A stretch of 63,033 nt of DNA from Brevinema_A sp051647245 (GTDB lineage: Bacteria; Spirochaetota; Brevinematia; Brevinematales; Brevinemataceae). This document shows, in pieces, positions 7,717 through 15,864 of this stretch. The stretch covers positions 1 through 63,033 of the forward strand of contig JBOFDS010000003.1 in NCBI GenBank assembly GCA_051647245.1, in the 5' to 3' direction. The notes beneath the pieces are model-generated. The model did not search any database. It was not told the origin of the DNA and was given only the letters and a program-made list of their open reading frames with translations. A program made the translations under genes and the position numbers. Every line of letters starts with the position of its first letter. Within the stretch, counting starts at the first letter, position 1.

Positions 7717-8640
7717 TTATTCTTCCTCGTCTGGTTTTGCAGGTAAGCCTTTAATTTTAGGGACAACATGTTTTTCTAGAGCTTCAATAACTTTTGCAAT
7801 ATTATTTTTGCTTAATATTTCAAGAATTGTCCCCTCTGTCTCAAATCGATAAGTATATTCATCATTAGCATCTCTACTATCAAAAAGCATCTTATTTTTT
7901 TTACCTAGATGGTTCTCTTTACCTTTTATGCTAATATCTAAAACCCCTAGTTCATTTCCTTTAATAATATGAGTTACTGCTTGATTTTCTTCATTAATAC
8001 TTAAAGGCTCTGTATCATTAGAGAATGTTTTCATTAATCTGTTTGCATTCAAATTCTCAAAGCTATTCTTAGCTTCTTTTTGGAAATTATCTACTTCATA
8101 AAAGTTTGTAGATGTAGAACTTACCGTGAGTGAATAAACGTCAGATTTTTTGACAACATCCCAAAAAGTTCTACTTGTAATTAATGGTGAAATATGACAT
8201 CCGTAAGCATACGTATCTTTAATCAATTTTTCTATTGATTTAGCAAGAGAGTTAAGTTTAGGTAGTATATTTTGTCCAAACTCATTATTTTGTGATACAG
8301 TAATAGATTGATTAAATGGATTTGTATTTATAATAATTATAGCTTCTTTCCAATCTGATTCTTCTACTGCTGTTAAAGTTTTCTCATACTTCTCATTACG
8401 TTTAATTTGCTTATCAAAAAATAGTTTACCAACAATTAAATCATCATCAATTTGTCTGATAAAACGATACTCAAGACTTTTTTTCTTATGTTTTGATAAG
8501 ATACTATCATTTGTAAATATAGTATTAAGTACGATATTACGATCTATACGTTTCTTATTTTCTTTTCGTTGAGTAAATAAATTTGTTTCTTCTAACGGTA
8601 ATAATATTCTATAATTAAACCATTTTATTATTTCTTGCAT
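7717..8640 (-). CDS. Hypothetical 307-aa soluble protein of the cargo block
   Basis: Not recognised. The start is set at the ATG at 8640 because GGA precedes it, while the longer frame would need TTG. It has no membrane segment or signal peptide. The sequence is mixed alpha/beta with a basic N-terminal quarter (KENKKRIDR, SKHKKKSLEYRF) and ends in the acidic tail PDEEE. It is translationally coupled to the membrane protein downstream. The Kiwa KwaA/KwaB pair has similar sizes but no residues here support that identity. Confidence 0.65.
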   Translation of the reverse strand: MQEIIKWFNYRILLPLEETNLFTQRKENKKRIDRNIVLNTIFTNDSILSKHKKKSLEYRFIRQIDDDLIVGKLFFDKQIKRNEKYEKTLTAVEESDWKEAIIIINTNPFNQSITVSQNNEFGQNILPKLNSLAKSIEKLIKDTYAYGCHISPLITSRTFWDVVKKSDVYSLTVSSTSTNFYEVDNFQKEAKNSFENLNANRLMKTFSNDTEPLSINEENQAVTHIIKGNELGVLDISIKGKENHLGKKNKMLFDSRDANDEYTYRFETEGTILEILSKNNIAKVIEALEKHVVPKIKGLPAKPDEEE

Positions 8641-8713
8641 CTTTATTCCTGTATAATATAATTTATCCCCAAAATCCAAATCTTATAAACACTTCACTAT
8701 CTACATGAAATAG

Positions 8714-9661
8714 CTAGTTATCAAAATCAAATAATTCTGGTTGAATACTTAGAGCTTTTTGCCTTTGGATTTTATGTCTAAATTGATCCATTGAATTACA
8801 ATGTTCCATCACGCCAAGAACACGACCTATTTGTAGTGTTAGCTGATTTCTACCAATATCACTAAGCCATTGATGAAATCTAGCTTTTCTTTTTCCGTCA
8901 TCCTCAATATTTAATTTATTTAACTCACTTTTCACATATCCATTTTCAATAGGGTCATATATAAATGTATTGATGAATTTACCATAATATTGAGGTCGAT
9001 TCTTTGGCGTGGTAGCTTCATTTCCATATAATCTATCCAATTCTGTAAAGAAGCTGTCTGGAAACATTTTCACCCAAGATGAGATAGCTTCATTAATATA
9101 CTGTTCAAGTAAGTAACGTAATGCATCATGCTTTCGATTAAATTGATAACCTGTTGCTTCATCGATAAGAGCTGCAATACCAACCTTAGCTAAACTAGAT
9201 AAAAGAATCTCACATTGCTGAGCAATGATTAGCTGTCGCTCGCTTGATAGTTTGTTTTCACGCCTTGCTCGTAATATAACTTCACATAATTCTGGAATAA
9301 GTTCTGCTCGATAAGCAACTATCCTATTCTTACCACCTGTAGTTAATTCTATTGGCTCAATTAAGGACCTATTAAAATCATTATCAAATAAGGATTGAAC
9401 CCATTGAAGGTTCAAAAATCTGGACCACCTTCCACCAGATGTCTGAATGCTTGATTCTTCAGCAACTTTTAATATGTCTTGTAAACGTCTTGAAGATAAA
9501 ACACGCATACCATCATCTGTCACATAACATGTTGTTTCAACACCAGCTAAAGAAAGTGAACCCTCATACTTTGCTTGTCGTAAGTTTGAATTAAAATCAT
9601 TTAATACAGGAGAGAACTCTCTCGTTATTTTAAATCTTTTTTTGTTCCAATCTTCATTCAT
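8714..9661 (-). CDS. P63C-domain phage protein
   Basis: A 315-aa protein with the P63C domain in its second half: 'IDEATGYQ' (about residue 165), 'WVKMFPDSFFTELDRLYG' (about 196-213), then 'HQWLSDIGRNQL' (about 270). P63C proteins are common near phage repressor and antirepressor genes; their biochemical role is not established. It lies between the repressor and the cargo genes on the same strand. Confidence 0.8.
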   Translation of the reverse strand: MNEDWNKKRFKITREFSPVLNDFNSNLRQAKYEGSLSLAGVETTCYVTDDGMRVLSSRRLQDILKVAEESSIQTSGGRWSRFLNLQWVQSLFDNDFNRSLIEPIELTTGGKNRIVAYRAELIPELCEVILRARRENKLSSERQLIIAQQCEILLSSLAKVGIAALIDEATGYQFNRKHDALRYLLEQYINEAISSWVKMFPDSFFTELDRLYGNEATTPKNRPQYYGKFINTFIYDPIENGYVKSELNKLNIEDDGKRKARFHQWLSDIGRNQLTLQIGRVLGVMEHCNSMDQFRHKIQRQKALSIQPELFDFDN

Positions 9662-9767
9662 ATCTACCTCACCTTCATCAATCCATTAGGTTTCCCCATG
9701 TAATTATGAAAACTACCAATAACCATACCTATGATGTGGATTGGAGAGTCTTCAAGGTTTTCTATCA

Positions 9768-10544
9768 TTAAACCTGTTTCACAATTGCAATAACTTTTGC
9801 GATGATTTGTAGATGAATATCTGTTTCATTTACATTAGGAATAATAATATCTTTATATTCTTTATTAACACTTCTCATAACCAATTCATTTTCTGTAAGT
9901 TGGATCTCTTTTACGTAGATTTCACAATCATAATTAACAATATATAAGCCTTCAAGATAATTAGGAGCTGTAGAGATATCTTTTACAAAAAGTAAATCAC
10001 CACTATCAATTTTTGGTGTCATTGAATTACCTTTTGCACGAATAAAATAACCTCCATTTGCTTCATCAAATCCCATACCCAATAATCTTGTTGATATCTG
10101 CACCATAGACATATCTATAGTATCTTCAAAATTAGAAATACCAGTACCAGCAGAAGCACTATATCCTTTTATCGGAGCAGAAATAAAATCTGGGATTTCT
10201 GATTTTGATTTAACGGAACCAAGATGTTTTTGAGGCTTTTTTTTATCGAATCCAGGCTGCTCTTCTATCTTACGCTGGATTCTATAAGAATGCTCTCGGT
10301 CAAATCTATCAAGGTAAATCTCCAAAGAACCATCGTTAGAGACTTCACCTTCACCTGTCAAAAGCCAATTAGCATTTATTTTGAATTTTGAACATAATAA
10401 ATTGATTTTCTCACTGTTTAGTAACGACTCTCCATTTTCATAACGTGCATAAGAACTTTGAGAGATCTCAAATATTTTCGCAAACTCCCCTTGACTCAAA
10501 TTATTATATCTTCTAATGCTGATTAACCTATCTCCAATATTCAT
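9768..10544 (-). CDS. Phage repressor, XRE helix-turn-helix plus S24 peptidase
   Basis: A cI/LexA-type repressor of 258 aa. The N-terminal HTH is 'LSQGEFAKIFEISQSSYARYE' less its last residue (about residues 17-36). The C-terminal S24 domain has the catalytic Ser in 'AKGNSMTPKIDSGD' and a likely Lys in 'SVNKEYKD'. An Ala-Gly bond in 'SASAGTG' is a candidate self-cleavage site, so RecA-dependent induction is expected from the family. It is transcribed away from the early genes and faces two palindromic operators. Confidence 0.9.
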   Translation of the reverse strand: MNIGDRLISIRRYNNLSQGEFAKIFEISQSSYARYENGESLLNSEKINLLCSKFKINANWLLTGEGEVSNDGSLEIYLDRFDREHSYRIQRKIEEQPGFDKKKPQKHLGSVKSKSEIPDFISAPIKGYSASAGTGISNFEDTIDMSMVQISTRLLGMGFDEANGGYFIRAKGNSMTPKIDSGDLLFVKDISTAPNYLEGLYIVNYDCEIYVKEIQLTENELVMRSVNKEYKDIIIPNVNETDIHLQIIAKVIAIVKQV

Positions 10545-10560
10545 ACTAATACCTCAATAA

Positions 10561-10629
10561 AATATGCATAATTTAAATATAATTATGCTTGACAATATCT
10601 AATTTATGCATTATAATTATGTATAAATT
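10561..10629. promoter_or_regulatory. Early promoter with two palindromic operators
   Basis: TTGACA (10589-10594), a 17-nt spacer and TATAAT (10612-10617) drive the rightward early genes. Two imperfect palindromes built on ATTATGCAT-like half sites cover 10562-10590 and 10599-10629, so one overlaps the -35 and the other covers the -10. The repressor gene starts at 10544, so the first palindrome can also control it. Confidence 0.8.
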
Positions 10630-10795
10630 AGATATTAAATAAAACAGGACGTTATCAAAGAGAGGGTACCAGCCTCGAATTGGTGAAAATCGTATTTATA
10701 TTTTCATTTACCTCATTAAGAGATAACAACGTCCTGACTCAAGACCGAACAGAAAAGCCACTGGTACTGGCGTTCGGATCCTTGGGTCTTTATTT
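10624..10795 (+). ncRNA. Early leader RNA with kissing loops and terminator-like end
   Basis: The early transcript begins near 10624. A long stem (10646-10656 with 10722-10735, 3-nt bulge) encloses hairpin GAGG/CCTC (10662-10676) with the 7-nt loop GTACCAG (10666-10672). A second stem (10736-10750 with 10772-10788) ends in GCCA/TGGC with the 7-nt loop CTGGTAC (10761-10767). The two loops are exact complements. A T-rich tail (TTTATTTTT) follows at 10789-10797. The layout repeats that of the RNA at 901-1088 with different sequences. An attenuator or a separate phage RNA are both possible. Confidence 0.75.
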
Positions 10796-10868
10796 TTAAT
10801 CGACAACTTTTATTATAAACGTTAATAATTAAATAATCAATAGAATATTGATTAAAAAGGAGATGTAG

Positions 10869-11060
10869 ATGACAGACAGACACAAGGAGTTTTGTAGAAA
10901 AGCTAGCGAACTCGGCTATGAACCTAGAGAATATAGCGGACGAAATTTTCATGAAGGGTACGGCATCATCGTTGATGATGTAATGGACACCATCGCTGAT
11001 CTTGGGATGAAGGGGGTGAAGTGGGATAACATGGGGGTACAGTTTATCGTTTATGTATAA
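10869..11060 (+). CDS. Hypothetical 63-aa early phage protein
   Basis: First frame of the early operon, with AAGGAG six nucleotides upstream of the ATG. Polar N-terminal half rich in Arg, Lys and Glu; no domain recognised. Its position matches that of Ner/Cro-like regulators in Mu-like phages, but no helix-turn-helix is evident. Downstream lie the tRNA-like RNA and the 95-aa gene. Confidence 0.6.
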   Translation: MTDRHKEFCRKASELGYEPREYSGRNFHEGYGIIVDDVMDTIADLGMKGVKWDNMGVQFIVYV

Positions 11061-11068
11061 ACTGGGAT

Positions 11069-11125
11069 GGTCTGCTATTGGATAGATAGGAATTTCCTAT
11101 TAAGAGTTCGATTCTCTTCAGACCG
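11069..11125 (+). ncRNA. tRNA-like cloverleaf of 56 nt
   Basis: GGTCTG (11069-11074) pairs with CAGACC (11119-11124). A short D-arm CTA/TAG has the loop TTGGA (11075-11085). A middle arm ATAGG/CCTAT has a five-base loop AATTT (11086-11100). A canonical T-arm AAGAG/CTCTT has the loop TTCGATT (11102-11118). The TTGGATAGA string matches common D-loops. It lacks a 7-nt anticodon loop and a full D-stem, so it is unlikely to decode. It may be a decayed tRNA or a tRNA mimic within the early operon transcript. Confidence 0.65.
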
Positions 11126-11148
11126 TAGAATTATAAAAATACAAGTAA

Positions 11149-11212
11149 TACAGAAATTTTGACATCACCCGTTCGGGTGCGAGGGGTGACAGCGTCTCAA
11201 CTTCTGTACTTA
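11149..11212 (+). repeat. Left copy of a 32-nt inverted repeat, hairpin-forming
   Basis: Positions 11162-11193 are the reverse complement of 15789-15820 with one mismatch. The segment is GC-rich against its surroundings and contains a CACCC/GGGTG hairpin (11167-11180). ACAGAA/TTCTGT around it could add an outer stem. It lies in the leader of the 95-aa gene. Confidence 0.85.
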
Positions 11213-11258
11213 TAATGCCCTTATGGGTACCTCACATCGTGTGAGTCGGGAGGCAATT

Positions 11259-11546
11259 ATGCTTACACATAGTAGTATTGAAAAATTAAAGAACTTAGAG
11301 ATCGCTTTAGAATGCCCTTTAAGAGATGAATTAAACACCGCTAAAATGGTCGATAAAGCCTTAGAAAAGCTCCTTGAAATGAGCACAGAAGGTCTGATTG
11401 ATAAATCCGAAAGAGATGATATTTTCAAAACGCTTCGCAGTATTGTACAAGAAGAAGATATGATCGCTAAAGTGATGCTTGGTAACTGTGTTAAGAATTT
11501 GGATAAAATCACAGAGTTCGCAAGACGAATGGAGTATTTCAGATAA
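11259..11546 (+). CDS. Hypothetical 95-aa early phage protein
   Basis: The start is set at 11259 because GGGAGG lies just upstream. A small hairpin with CACA-TCG-TGTG (about 11231-11245) sits right before that site and could limit initiation. The protein is all-helical and charged, with no recognised domain. It overlaps the next gene by one base (TAATG), so translation is coupled. Confidence 0.65.
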   Translation: MLTHSSIEKLKNLEIALECPLRDELNTAKMVDKALEKLLEMSTEGLIDKSERDDIFKTLRSIVQEEDMIAKVMLGNCVKNLDKITEFARRMEYFR

Positions 11547-11812
11547 TGCCAGTAGTAGAAAAGCAACTTGAATTAAGCGGCAAGATTATCGATTGGTCTA
11601 TAGAAATTCCTGTCAAAACTTCTCTCTATTTTTGCTGGCTCAAAACAGATACGAAAGTCTTTAAGATCCTTGTCCCTAGGACATTATACCCGAAAGTACG
11701 TTCGTATTTAATCACAGGACAATACTATCGATTCAAATGCAGAGAATATCGCATCAACAATGATTTTCGTTACAAATGGGTAGGTATTTCATGCCACAGG
11801 GGTATGTCATGA
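11546..11812 (+). CDS. Hypothetical 88-aa beta-rich early phage protein
   Basis: No family recognised. Alternating hydrophobic residues (SLYFCWLKTDTKVFKILVP) suggest a small beta barrel, possibly OB-like. It lies in the early operon between the 95-aa gene and the transposase, overlapping each of them by a few bases (ATGA at its end). Confidence 0.65.
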   Translation: MPVVEKQLELSGKIIDWSIEIPVKTSLYFCWLKTDTKVFKILVPRTLYPKVRSYLITGQYYRFKCREYRINNDFRYKWVGISCHRGMS

Positions 11813-13668
11813 GAGAAAAATATTACACCGCAAAAGATCTGGCTTCATTTTTAGGAATATCATTAAGATCAATTCAAAGAATTTCTAAAGATGAAGCTTG
11901 GGATCATAAGATTGTAAAGAAGAATGGTGCTAACGAAAAACGATATGCTTTTTCATTATTACCAGCAGCTATTCAAACAAAAATCCTAAGTTTTCAGCAA
12001 ACAGACTTATCTTTACTCGAAGATACGCCCATGAATCGCCTATCTCTTGCTCCTTATAATAGAAGGATTGCTGAGGCTCGGCTGGCAGCCATAGAACTTT
12101 TTAAGAAATTTCATGAAGAGCATGGTGGCAGAAAAGATAAAAATCTTGATCTATTTATCACTCAATGGAAGTCTATTGCTTCAGCCCAGACACTTGAAAT
12201 ACTACCACAAATCAAAAAAAGAACTTTTTATCATTGGCAATCCTTGCTCAGCAAAGGTGGTATTGTAGCTCTGGCTCCTGAATATGGAAAAAGACAAGGT
12301 ATAACTAAACTTCCTAAGCAGTACCACAATCTCGTTCTTACAGCGTATCTTGATCAGAACCAACGATCAGCAAGAAGTATTCACGGTCATATCATCCATC
12401 AAGTGGCTCTTACAGAGCTAGGTGATGAGGCATGGGATCTTAAGGCTCTTGCCAATAAAAAAAGAGAACTTTCAAATATTCTTACGGAATTTGTTGTTCA
12501 AAATTTTATTAAAAACCAAACATCAAAAGGGCTCTTATCTGCAACACGAGGACAACGTTCCGAACAAGATCGTATCCTTGGACATATCGCAAGAGATAGA
12601 TCAAGTCTTAATTCAAATCAAATTTGGGTTTCAGATGGGCATGATGCAAATACCTTTGTTATAGGAGAAGGTAATAAGCCTGTCCGACCAGTTATTGTTG
12701 CTTGGATGGATGAAAAGTCCCGCATGATCATGGGCTTCAGCATTGATATTACAGAAAACACAGATCTTATAGTTGACTCTCTTGCCAATGCTGTTGAAAG
12801 CTATGGTATTCCTGAAGAGGTCTATATTGATAATGGTAAAGCCTATATCAACAAACGCACAACATCCGAGGAAGATGAGAAGTTCCTTGTAGAAAAGAGA
12901 TTCACTACTTATCAGATGCTAGGATGCACCGTTAGACGATCTCGTCCTTATAATGGTAGAGAAAAAAGTATTGAGCGTTTTTGGGGACGACTAGATAATG
13001 ACTTTTCGAAATATCTAAAAGGATATGCGGGAAAGGATATCTTATCAAAACCAAAAAAGACAGAACTTGAAATCAAAAGTGGGCGTTTGATCTCGATTGA
13101 GGAATATAGAGAATTTCTTCAAAACTGGATTGTGAAATATAACTCAGATCCTCACACAGGCGAAGGTATGGACGGACGATCCCCTTATGAAGTTTATCAA
13201 GAGAATCTTGACCCTTCAAAGGTGCGTTATGCTGATAAAGAGCTCATCGCTCAGATGAGACTTGTCTATATGAATGACCTCCGCTCTATCACAGCTGGTG
13301 GGAAAATCAGAGCAAGGAATATTACTTATATTGCTCCTGAGCTCATTGCTCATATCGGAGACAAGGTCAAGGTGGGGCTTGATCCTCACAATCTTGATCG
13401 AGCTTATATCTTCCTGAATGATCAACTCCTCTGCATCGCTGAGAACGAAATCAGAGCAGATTACGATCCAAATAGTCCAAAAACACAAAAAGCCTTCAGA
13501 CAGCAAGCTAAAACAAAAGGTGCCGTCAAAAAGCTTAACAAAAAAATCACAGAGATCAAAAAGGCAAATTCAGCTATTTTACTTGCTGAGAAAACAAAGG
13601 TATTAGATTCAAAACCTGAATTGATCACCAAAGAAAAAGAAGAAGTATTTGATAGATACGATTACTAA
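11809..13668 (+). CDS. MuA-like DDE transposase
   Basis: Catalyses strand transfer for integration and replicative transposition of the phage. An N-terminal MuA-type winged helix is seen ('YYTAKDLASFLGISLRSIQR'), and the RNase H-fold core follows. Catalytic acids are probably Asp in 'WVSDGHD' (about residue 275), Asp in 'YIDNGKAY' (about 341) and Glu in 'REKSIERFWG' (about 389). A beta-barrel C-terminal domain and a lysine-rich tail complete about 619 aa, close to MuA (663). The start at 11809 overlaps the previous stop (ATGA). Confidence 0.93.
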   Translation: MREKYYTAKDLASFLGISLRSIQRISKDEAWDHKIVKKNGANEKRYAFSLLPAAIQTKILSFQQTDLSLLEDTPMNRLSLAPYNRRIAEARLAAIELFKKFHEEHGGRKDKNLDLFITQWKSIASAQTLEILPQIKKRTFYHWQSLLSKGGIVALAPEYGKRQGITKLPKQYHNLVLTAYLDQNQRSARSIHGHIIHQVALTELGDEAWDLKALANKKRELSNILTEFVVQNFIKNQTSKGLLSATRGQRSEQDRILGHIARDRSSLNSNQIWVSDGHDANTFVIGEGNKPVRPVIVAWMDEKSRMIMGFSIDITENTDLIVDSLANAVESYGIPEEVYIDNGKAYINKRTTSEEDEKFLVEKRFTTYQMLGCTVRRSRPYNGREKSIERFWGRLDNDFSKYLKGYAGKDILSKPKKTELEIKSGRLISIEEYREFLQNWIVKYNSDPHTGEGMDGRSPYEVYQENLDPSKVRYADKELIAQMRLVYMNDLRSITAGGKIRARNITYIAPELIAHIGDKVKVGLDPHNLDRAYIFLNDQLLCIAENEIRADYDPNSPKTQKAFRQQAKTKGAVKKLNKKITEIKKANSAILLAEKTKVLDSKPELITKEKEEVFDRYDY

Positions 13669-13684
13669 GAAAGAGAGGGATAAC

Positions 13685-14575
13685 ATGGAAAACAGAATTC
13701 AAGCCATACAAACCTATTTAGAAGAATCAGGCGAAAGCCAAGCGAAATTATCGCATCGATCAGGACTATCTCCAACTGTCGTCAACCAAGTGTTGAACGG
13801 AAAGTATAAAGGAAATATCGACAGCTGCCTATCGAAGATCGAAGAAGCGATCCAACACAGTAGAGACAGAGAGGCGGTAACGTTCAAAGCTCCTGAGTTT
13901 CTTGATACGTCCATCACTAGAAAGATTTACAATTCATTATCAGAGGCTCAAGCTGTTGCTATTCCAAGAATCCTTGTACTATATGGAGATAGCGGAATTG
14001 GCAAATCGAGAACGATCTCCGAATATGTAGAGCAAAATTCTACAGCTACCGTGATTGAGATCAGACCAGACTTTACGATCAAAGCTGTACTACAAACTAT
14101 CGCTCAAGAGATCGGAGTCTCTCACTTAGGTTCTAACTTTGATGTTACAAATCGTATCATCGCAAAATTAAAAGGTTCAAACAGAATGATCATTTTTGAT
14201 GAGGCTGAGTATCTTTCAGCTCGAAGTCTTGATATCATTAGACGCATTTATGATAAGGCTCAAATTCCTATTGTGCTGGTCGGAATGCCAAATCTCTTCC
14301 ACAATATTAAGTCCCTTCGTAAAGGCTTTGAGCAGATCGCAAATCGCATGGTGTCCTATAATCTTGGTACACCAAATTCAGAGGATCTTAAAAAGATCGT
14401 TGCGAGTTGTATTCCAAGTATTGAAGAGAATGTCATTTCAGCATTGATCGAATGTTCTAAGGGAACAATCCGAACGTTGATCCTCCTTATGCAAGATCTA
14501 GTAAATTGGTCATACCTCAAAGGCGAAGCCATCACTGTGAAAAGAGTTCATACATTTGTAAACAGTATGCATTAG
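13685..14575 (+). CDS. MuB-like AAA+ ATPase, target selector
   Basis: Partner of the transposase that binds target DNA. An N-terminal helix-turn-helix ('SQAKLSHRSGLSPTVVNQVL', about residues 18-37) is followed by Walker A 'GDSGIGKS' (about 102-109) and Walker B 'MIIFDEAEYL' (about 167-176). The start at 13685 has GAGAGGG upstream; the frame overlaps the transposase end. The 296-aa length is close to MuB (312). Confidence 0.92.
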   Translation: MENRIQAIQTYLEESGESQAKLSHRSGLSPTVVNQVLNGKYKGNIDSCLSKIEEAIQHSRDREAVTFKAPEFLDTSITRKIYNSLSEAQAVAIPRILVLYGDSGIGKSRTISEYVEQNSTATVIEIRPDFTIKAVLQTIAQEIGVSHLGSNFDVTNRIIAKLKGSNRMIIFDEAEYLSARSLDIIRRIYDKAQIPIVLVGMPNLFHNIKSLRKGFEQIANRMVSYNLGTPNSEDLKKIVASCIPSIEENVISALIECSKGTIRTLILLMQDLVNWSYLKGEAITVKRVHTFVNSMH

Positions 14576-14585
14576 GTGGGAAATA

Positions 14586-14777
14586 ATGAATCAAATAGAA
14601 AAAACAAAGATTGAGGTCTTGGCAGACTCGATCAAAGTATTAAGCCTTGCTCAAGCTACTAATACAGAAATGATCTACGATCATCGAGTATTTTTATTAA
14701 AAATGATGTTGGTATTATCTATATCTTCCTTCATAAGCATTGCCTCCTTATTATTTCTAATTTGGAAGATCTTATGA
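14586..14777 (+). CDS. Small single-pass membrane protein
   Basis: A 63-aa protein with a hydrophilic N-terminal half and one membrane helix at residues 38-61. It follows the MuB-like gene by 10 nt and overlaps the next gene by ATGA. Function unknown; a phage inner-membrane protein of the early operon. Confidence 0.6.
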   Translation: MNQIEKTKIEVLADSIKVLSLAQATNTEMIYDHRVFLLKMMLVLSISSFISIASLLFLIWKIL

Positions 14778-15121
14778 AATCACAGATCTATCAAGATAAA
14801 GTTGAACTTATTGGTCATTTTAAGAAGATCGATACAATCCGTGTTAATACAACAGGATATTCAATATATCGTTTTATCATAGAGATCCCTGATGACTCTT
14901 CCTTGACAAAACAAATCCCTTGCATCATCTATGGAAAAGAAGCCGAAGATCTGGACAAAAAAGTAAGAGCTGGCGATATCAGATCTCAAGATATTCTACT
15001 GATCAAAGGTTCCCATCAAACCAAATTAGAACATAATAACAGACTTATGTGCTGTATCAAAGTAAGATCTTTTGAGATTATAGAGAATATACCCTCGCAA
15101 CAAAAATTATTTCCAAATTAA
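14774..15121 (+). CDS. OB-fold, SSB-like phage protein
   Basis: A 115-aa protein whose strand pattern resembles single-stranded DNA-binding proteins: an opening 'VELIGHFKKID', then 'YRFIIEIPDD', 'IPCIIYGKEAEDL', 'DILLIKGSHQTK' and a closing 'IKVRSFEII'. The ATG overlaps the previous stop. A role in phage replication is inferred from fold and context; the similarity is weak and I see no direct family signature. Confidence 0.6.
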   Translation: MKSQIYQDKVELIGHFKKIDTIRVNTTGYSIYRFIIEIPDDSSLTKQIPCIIYGKEAEDLDKKVRAGDIRSQDILLIKGSHQTKLEHNNRLMCCIKVRSFEIIENIPSQQKLFPN

Positions 15122-15134
15122 AGGAGGAGAACCC

Positions 15135-15620
15135 GTGAAAGAGGTTACCGAAATTACAAATATCGAAGAATTAAAAGAAGCATCTTCGAATTATGCAAAA
15201 GTATCTCGTGAGCTAGAGTTGGCAGAGATCGAGATGAATAAAGAGATCGATAAGATCAAGAATCGTTTTGATGTTAAAAATGCAGGATCAAAGGCAGTCC
15301 GAACAACTCTTGCAACTATTATCCAAGGCTATGTGAATGAGAATAAAAGTTCACTTATCCAAGATCCTAAACGTAGCTTAGAACTTCCTTTAGTCACGCT
15401 TGGGTACAGAAAAAGCTCTGAAATTTCTGTACCAAATGCCAAGATAGCATCGATCCTAGAATTGCTCAAAGCTCAAGGACGTTATGAATGTATCGATGTC
15501 AAAGAAACGGTCAAAAAATCTGCCTTATCTAGTTGGTCAAACGAAGCCCTCTCTGAAATCGGCGTCTCCCGTAAAGAAAAAGATACCTTCTATATTGAAG
15601 TAAAGTCCGAGAATTTTTAA
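15135..15620 (+). CDS. Mu Gam-like DNA-end protection protein
   Basis: Binds double-stranded DNA ends and protects them from host exonucleases, and is related to Ku. A helical N-terminal stretch ('SRELELAEIEMNKEIDKIK') leads into the core with 'LELPLVTLGYRKSSEISV' (about residues 76-93). At 161 aa it is slightly shorter than Mu Gam (174 aa). AAAGGAGGAG precedes the GTG/ATG start region. It is in its usual place downstream of the B gene. Confidence 0.85.
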   Translation: MKEVTEITNIEELKEASSNYAKVSRELELAEIEMNKEIDKIKNRFDVKNAGSKAVRTTLATIIQGYVNENKSSLIQDPKRSLELPLVTLGYRKSSEISVPNAKIASILELLKAQGRYECIDVKETVKKSALSSWSNEALSEIGVSRKEKDTFYIEVKSENF

Positions 15621-15691
15621 GGAATATAGAATAACTTATATTATTCTATATAAGAAAAATTAGTCATTTTATTCCTATTTTTCTAAAAATA

Positions 15692-15773
15692 TGCTATAAT
15701 AACGCATAGAGTACCAGTCTATCCCATACTATGGGCGAAGCTGGTACTCTTTTCGTTTACAGGGATGTAAACG
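15692..15773 (+). promoter_or_regulatory. Extended -10 promoter and attenuator-like hairpins before gemA
   Basis: TGCTATAAT (15692-15700) is an extended -10 without a clear -35. It is followed by a 10-bp stem (15708-15717 with 15741-15750) and four T, enclosing CCCAT/ATGGG (15723-15735). A second perfect 8-bp hairpin is at 15754-15773. The main stem contains the heptamers GTACCAG and CTGGTAC that form the kissing loops at 10666 and 10761. A middle promoter with an attenuator is the likely reading. Confidence 0.6.
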
Positions 15774-15774
15774 T

Positions 15775-15833
15775 ACAAAATTTAACAGGCTGTTACCCCT
15801 CGCACCCGAACGGGTGATGTTATAAATTTTGTA
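15775..15833 (+). repeat. Right copy of the 32-nt inverted repeat
   Basis: Positions 15789-15820 complement 11162-11193 with one mismatch. ACAAAATTTA/TAAATTTTGT (15776-15832) forms an outer stem around it. It lies in the gemA leader and, with the left copy, brackets the transposase, B, membrane, OB-fold and gam genes. Confidence 0.85.
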
Positions 15834-15864
15834 TTCCTCAGCTACTAGCAAAAGGAGAAGTATT

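Noticed and set aside
7209..8640. Kiwa (KwaA/KwaB) defence pair
   Set aside because: Sizes and the membrane/soluble pairing are similar, but gene order is reversed and I recognise no DUF4868 residues; left as unknown.
10716..10952. 78-codon minus-strand frame over the early leader
   Set aside because: It runs through the structured leader and the 63-aa early gene, with no ribosome site; taken as chance.
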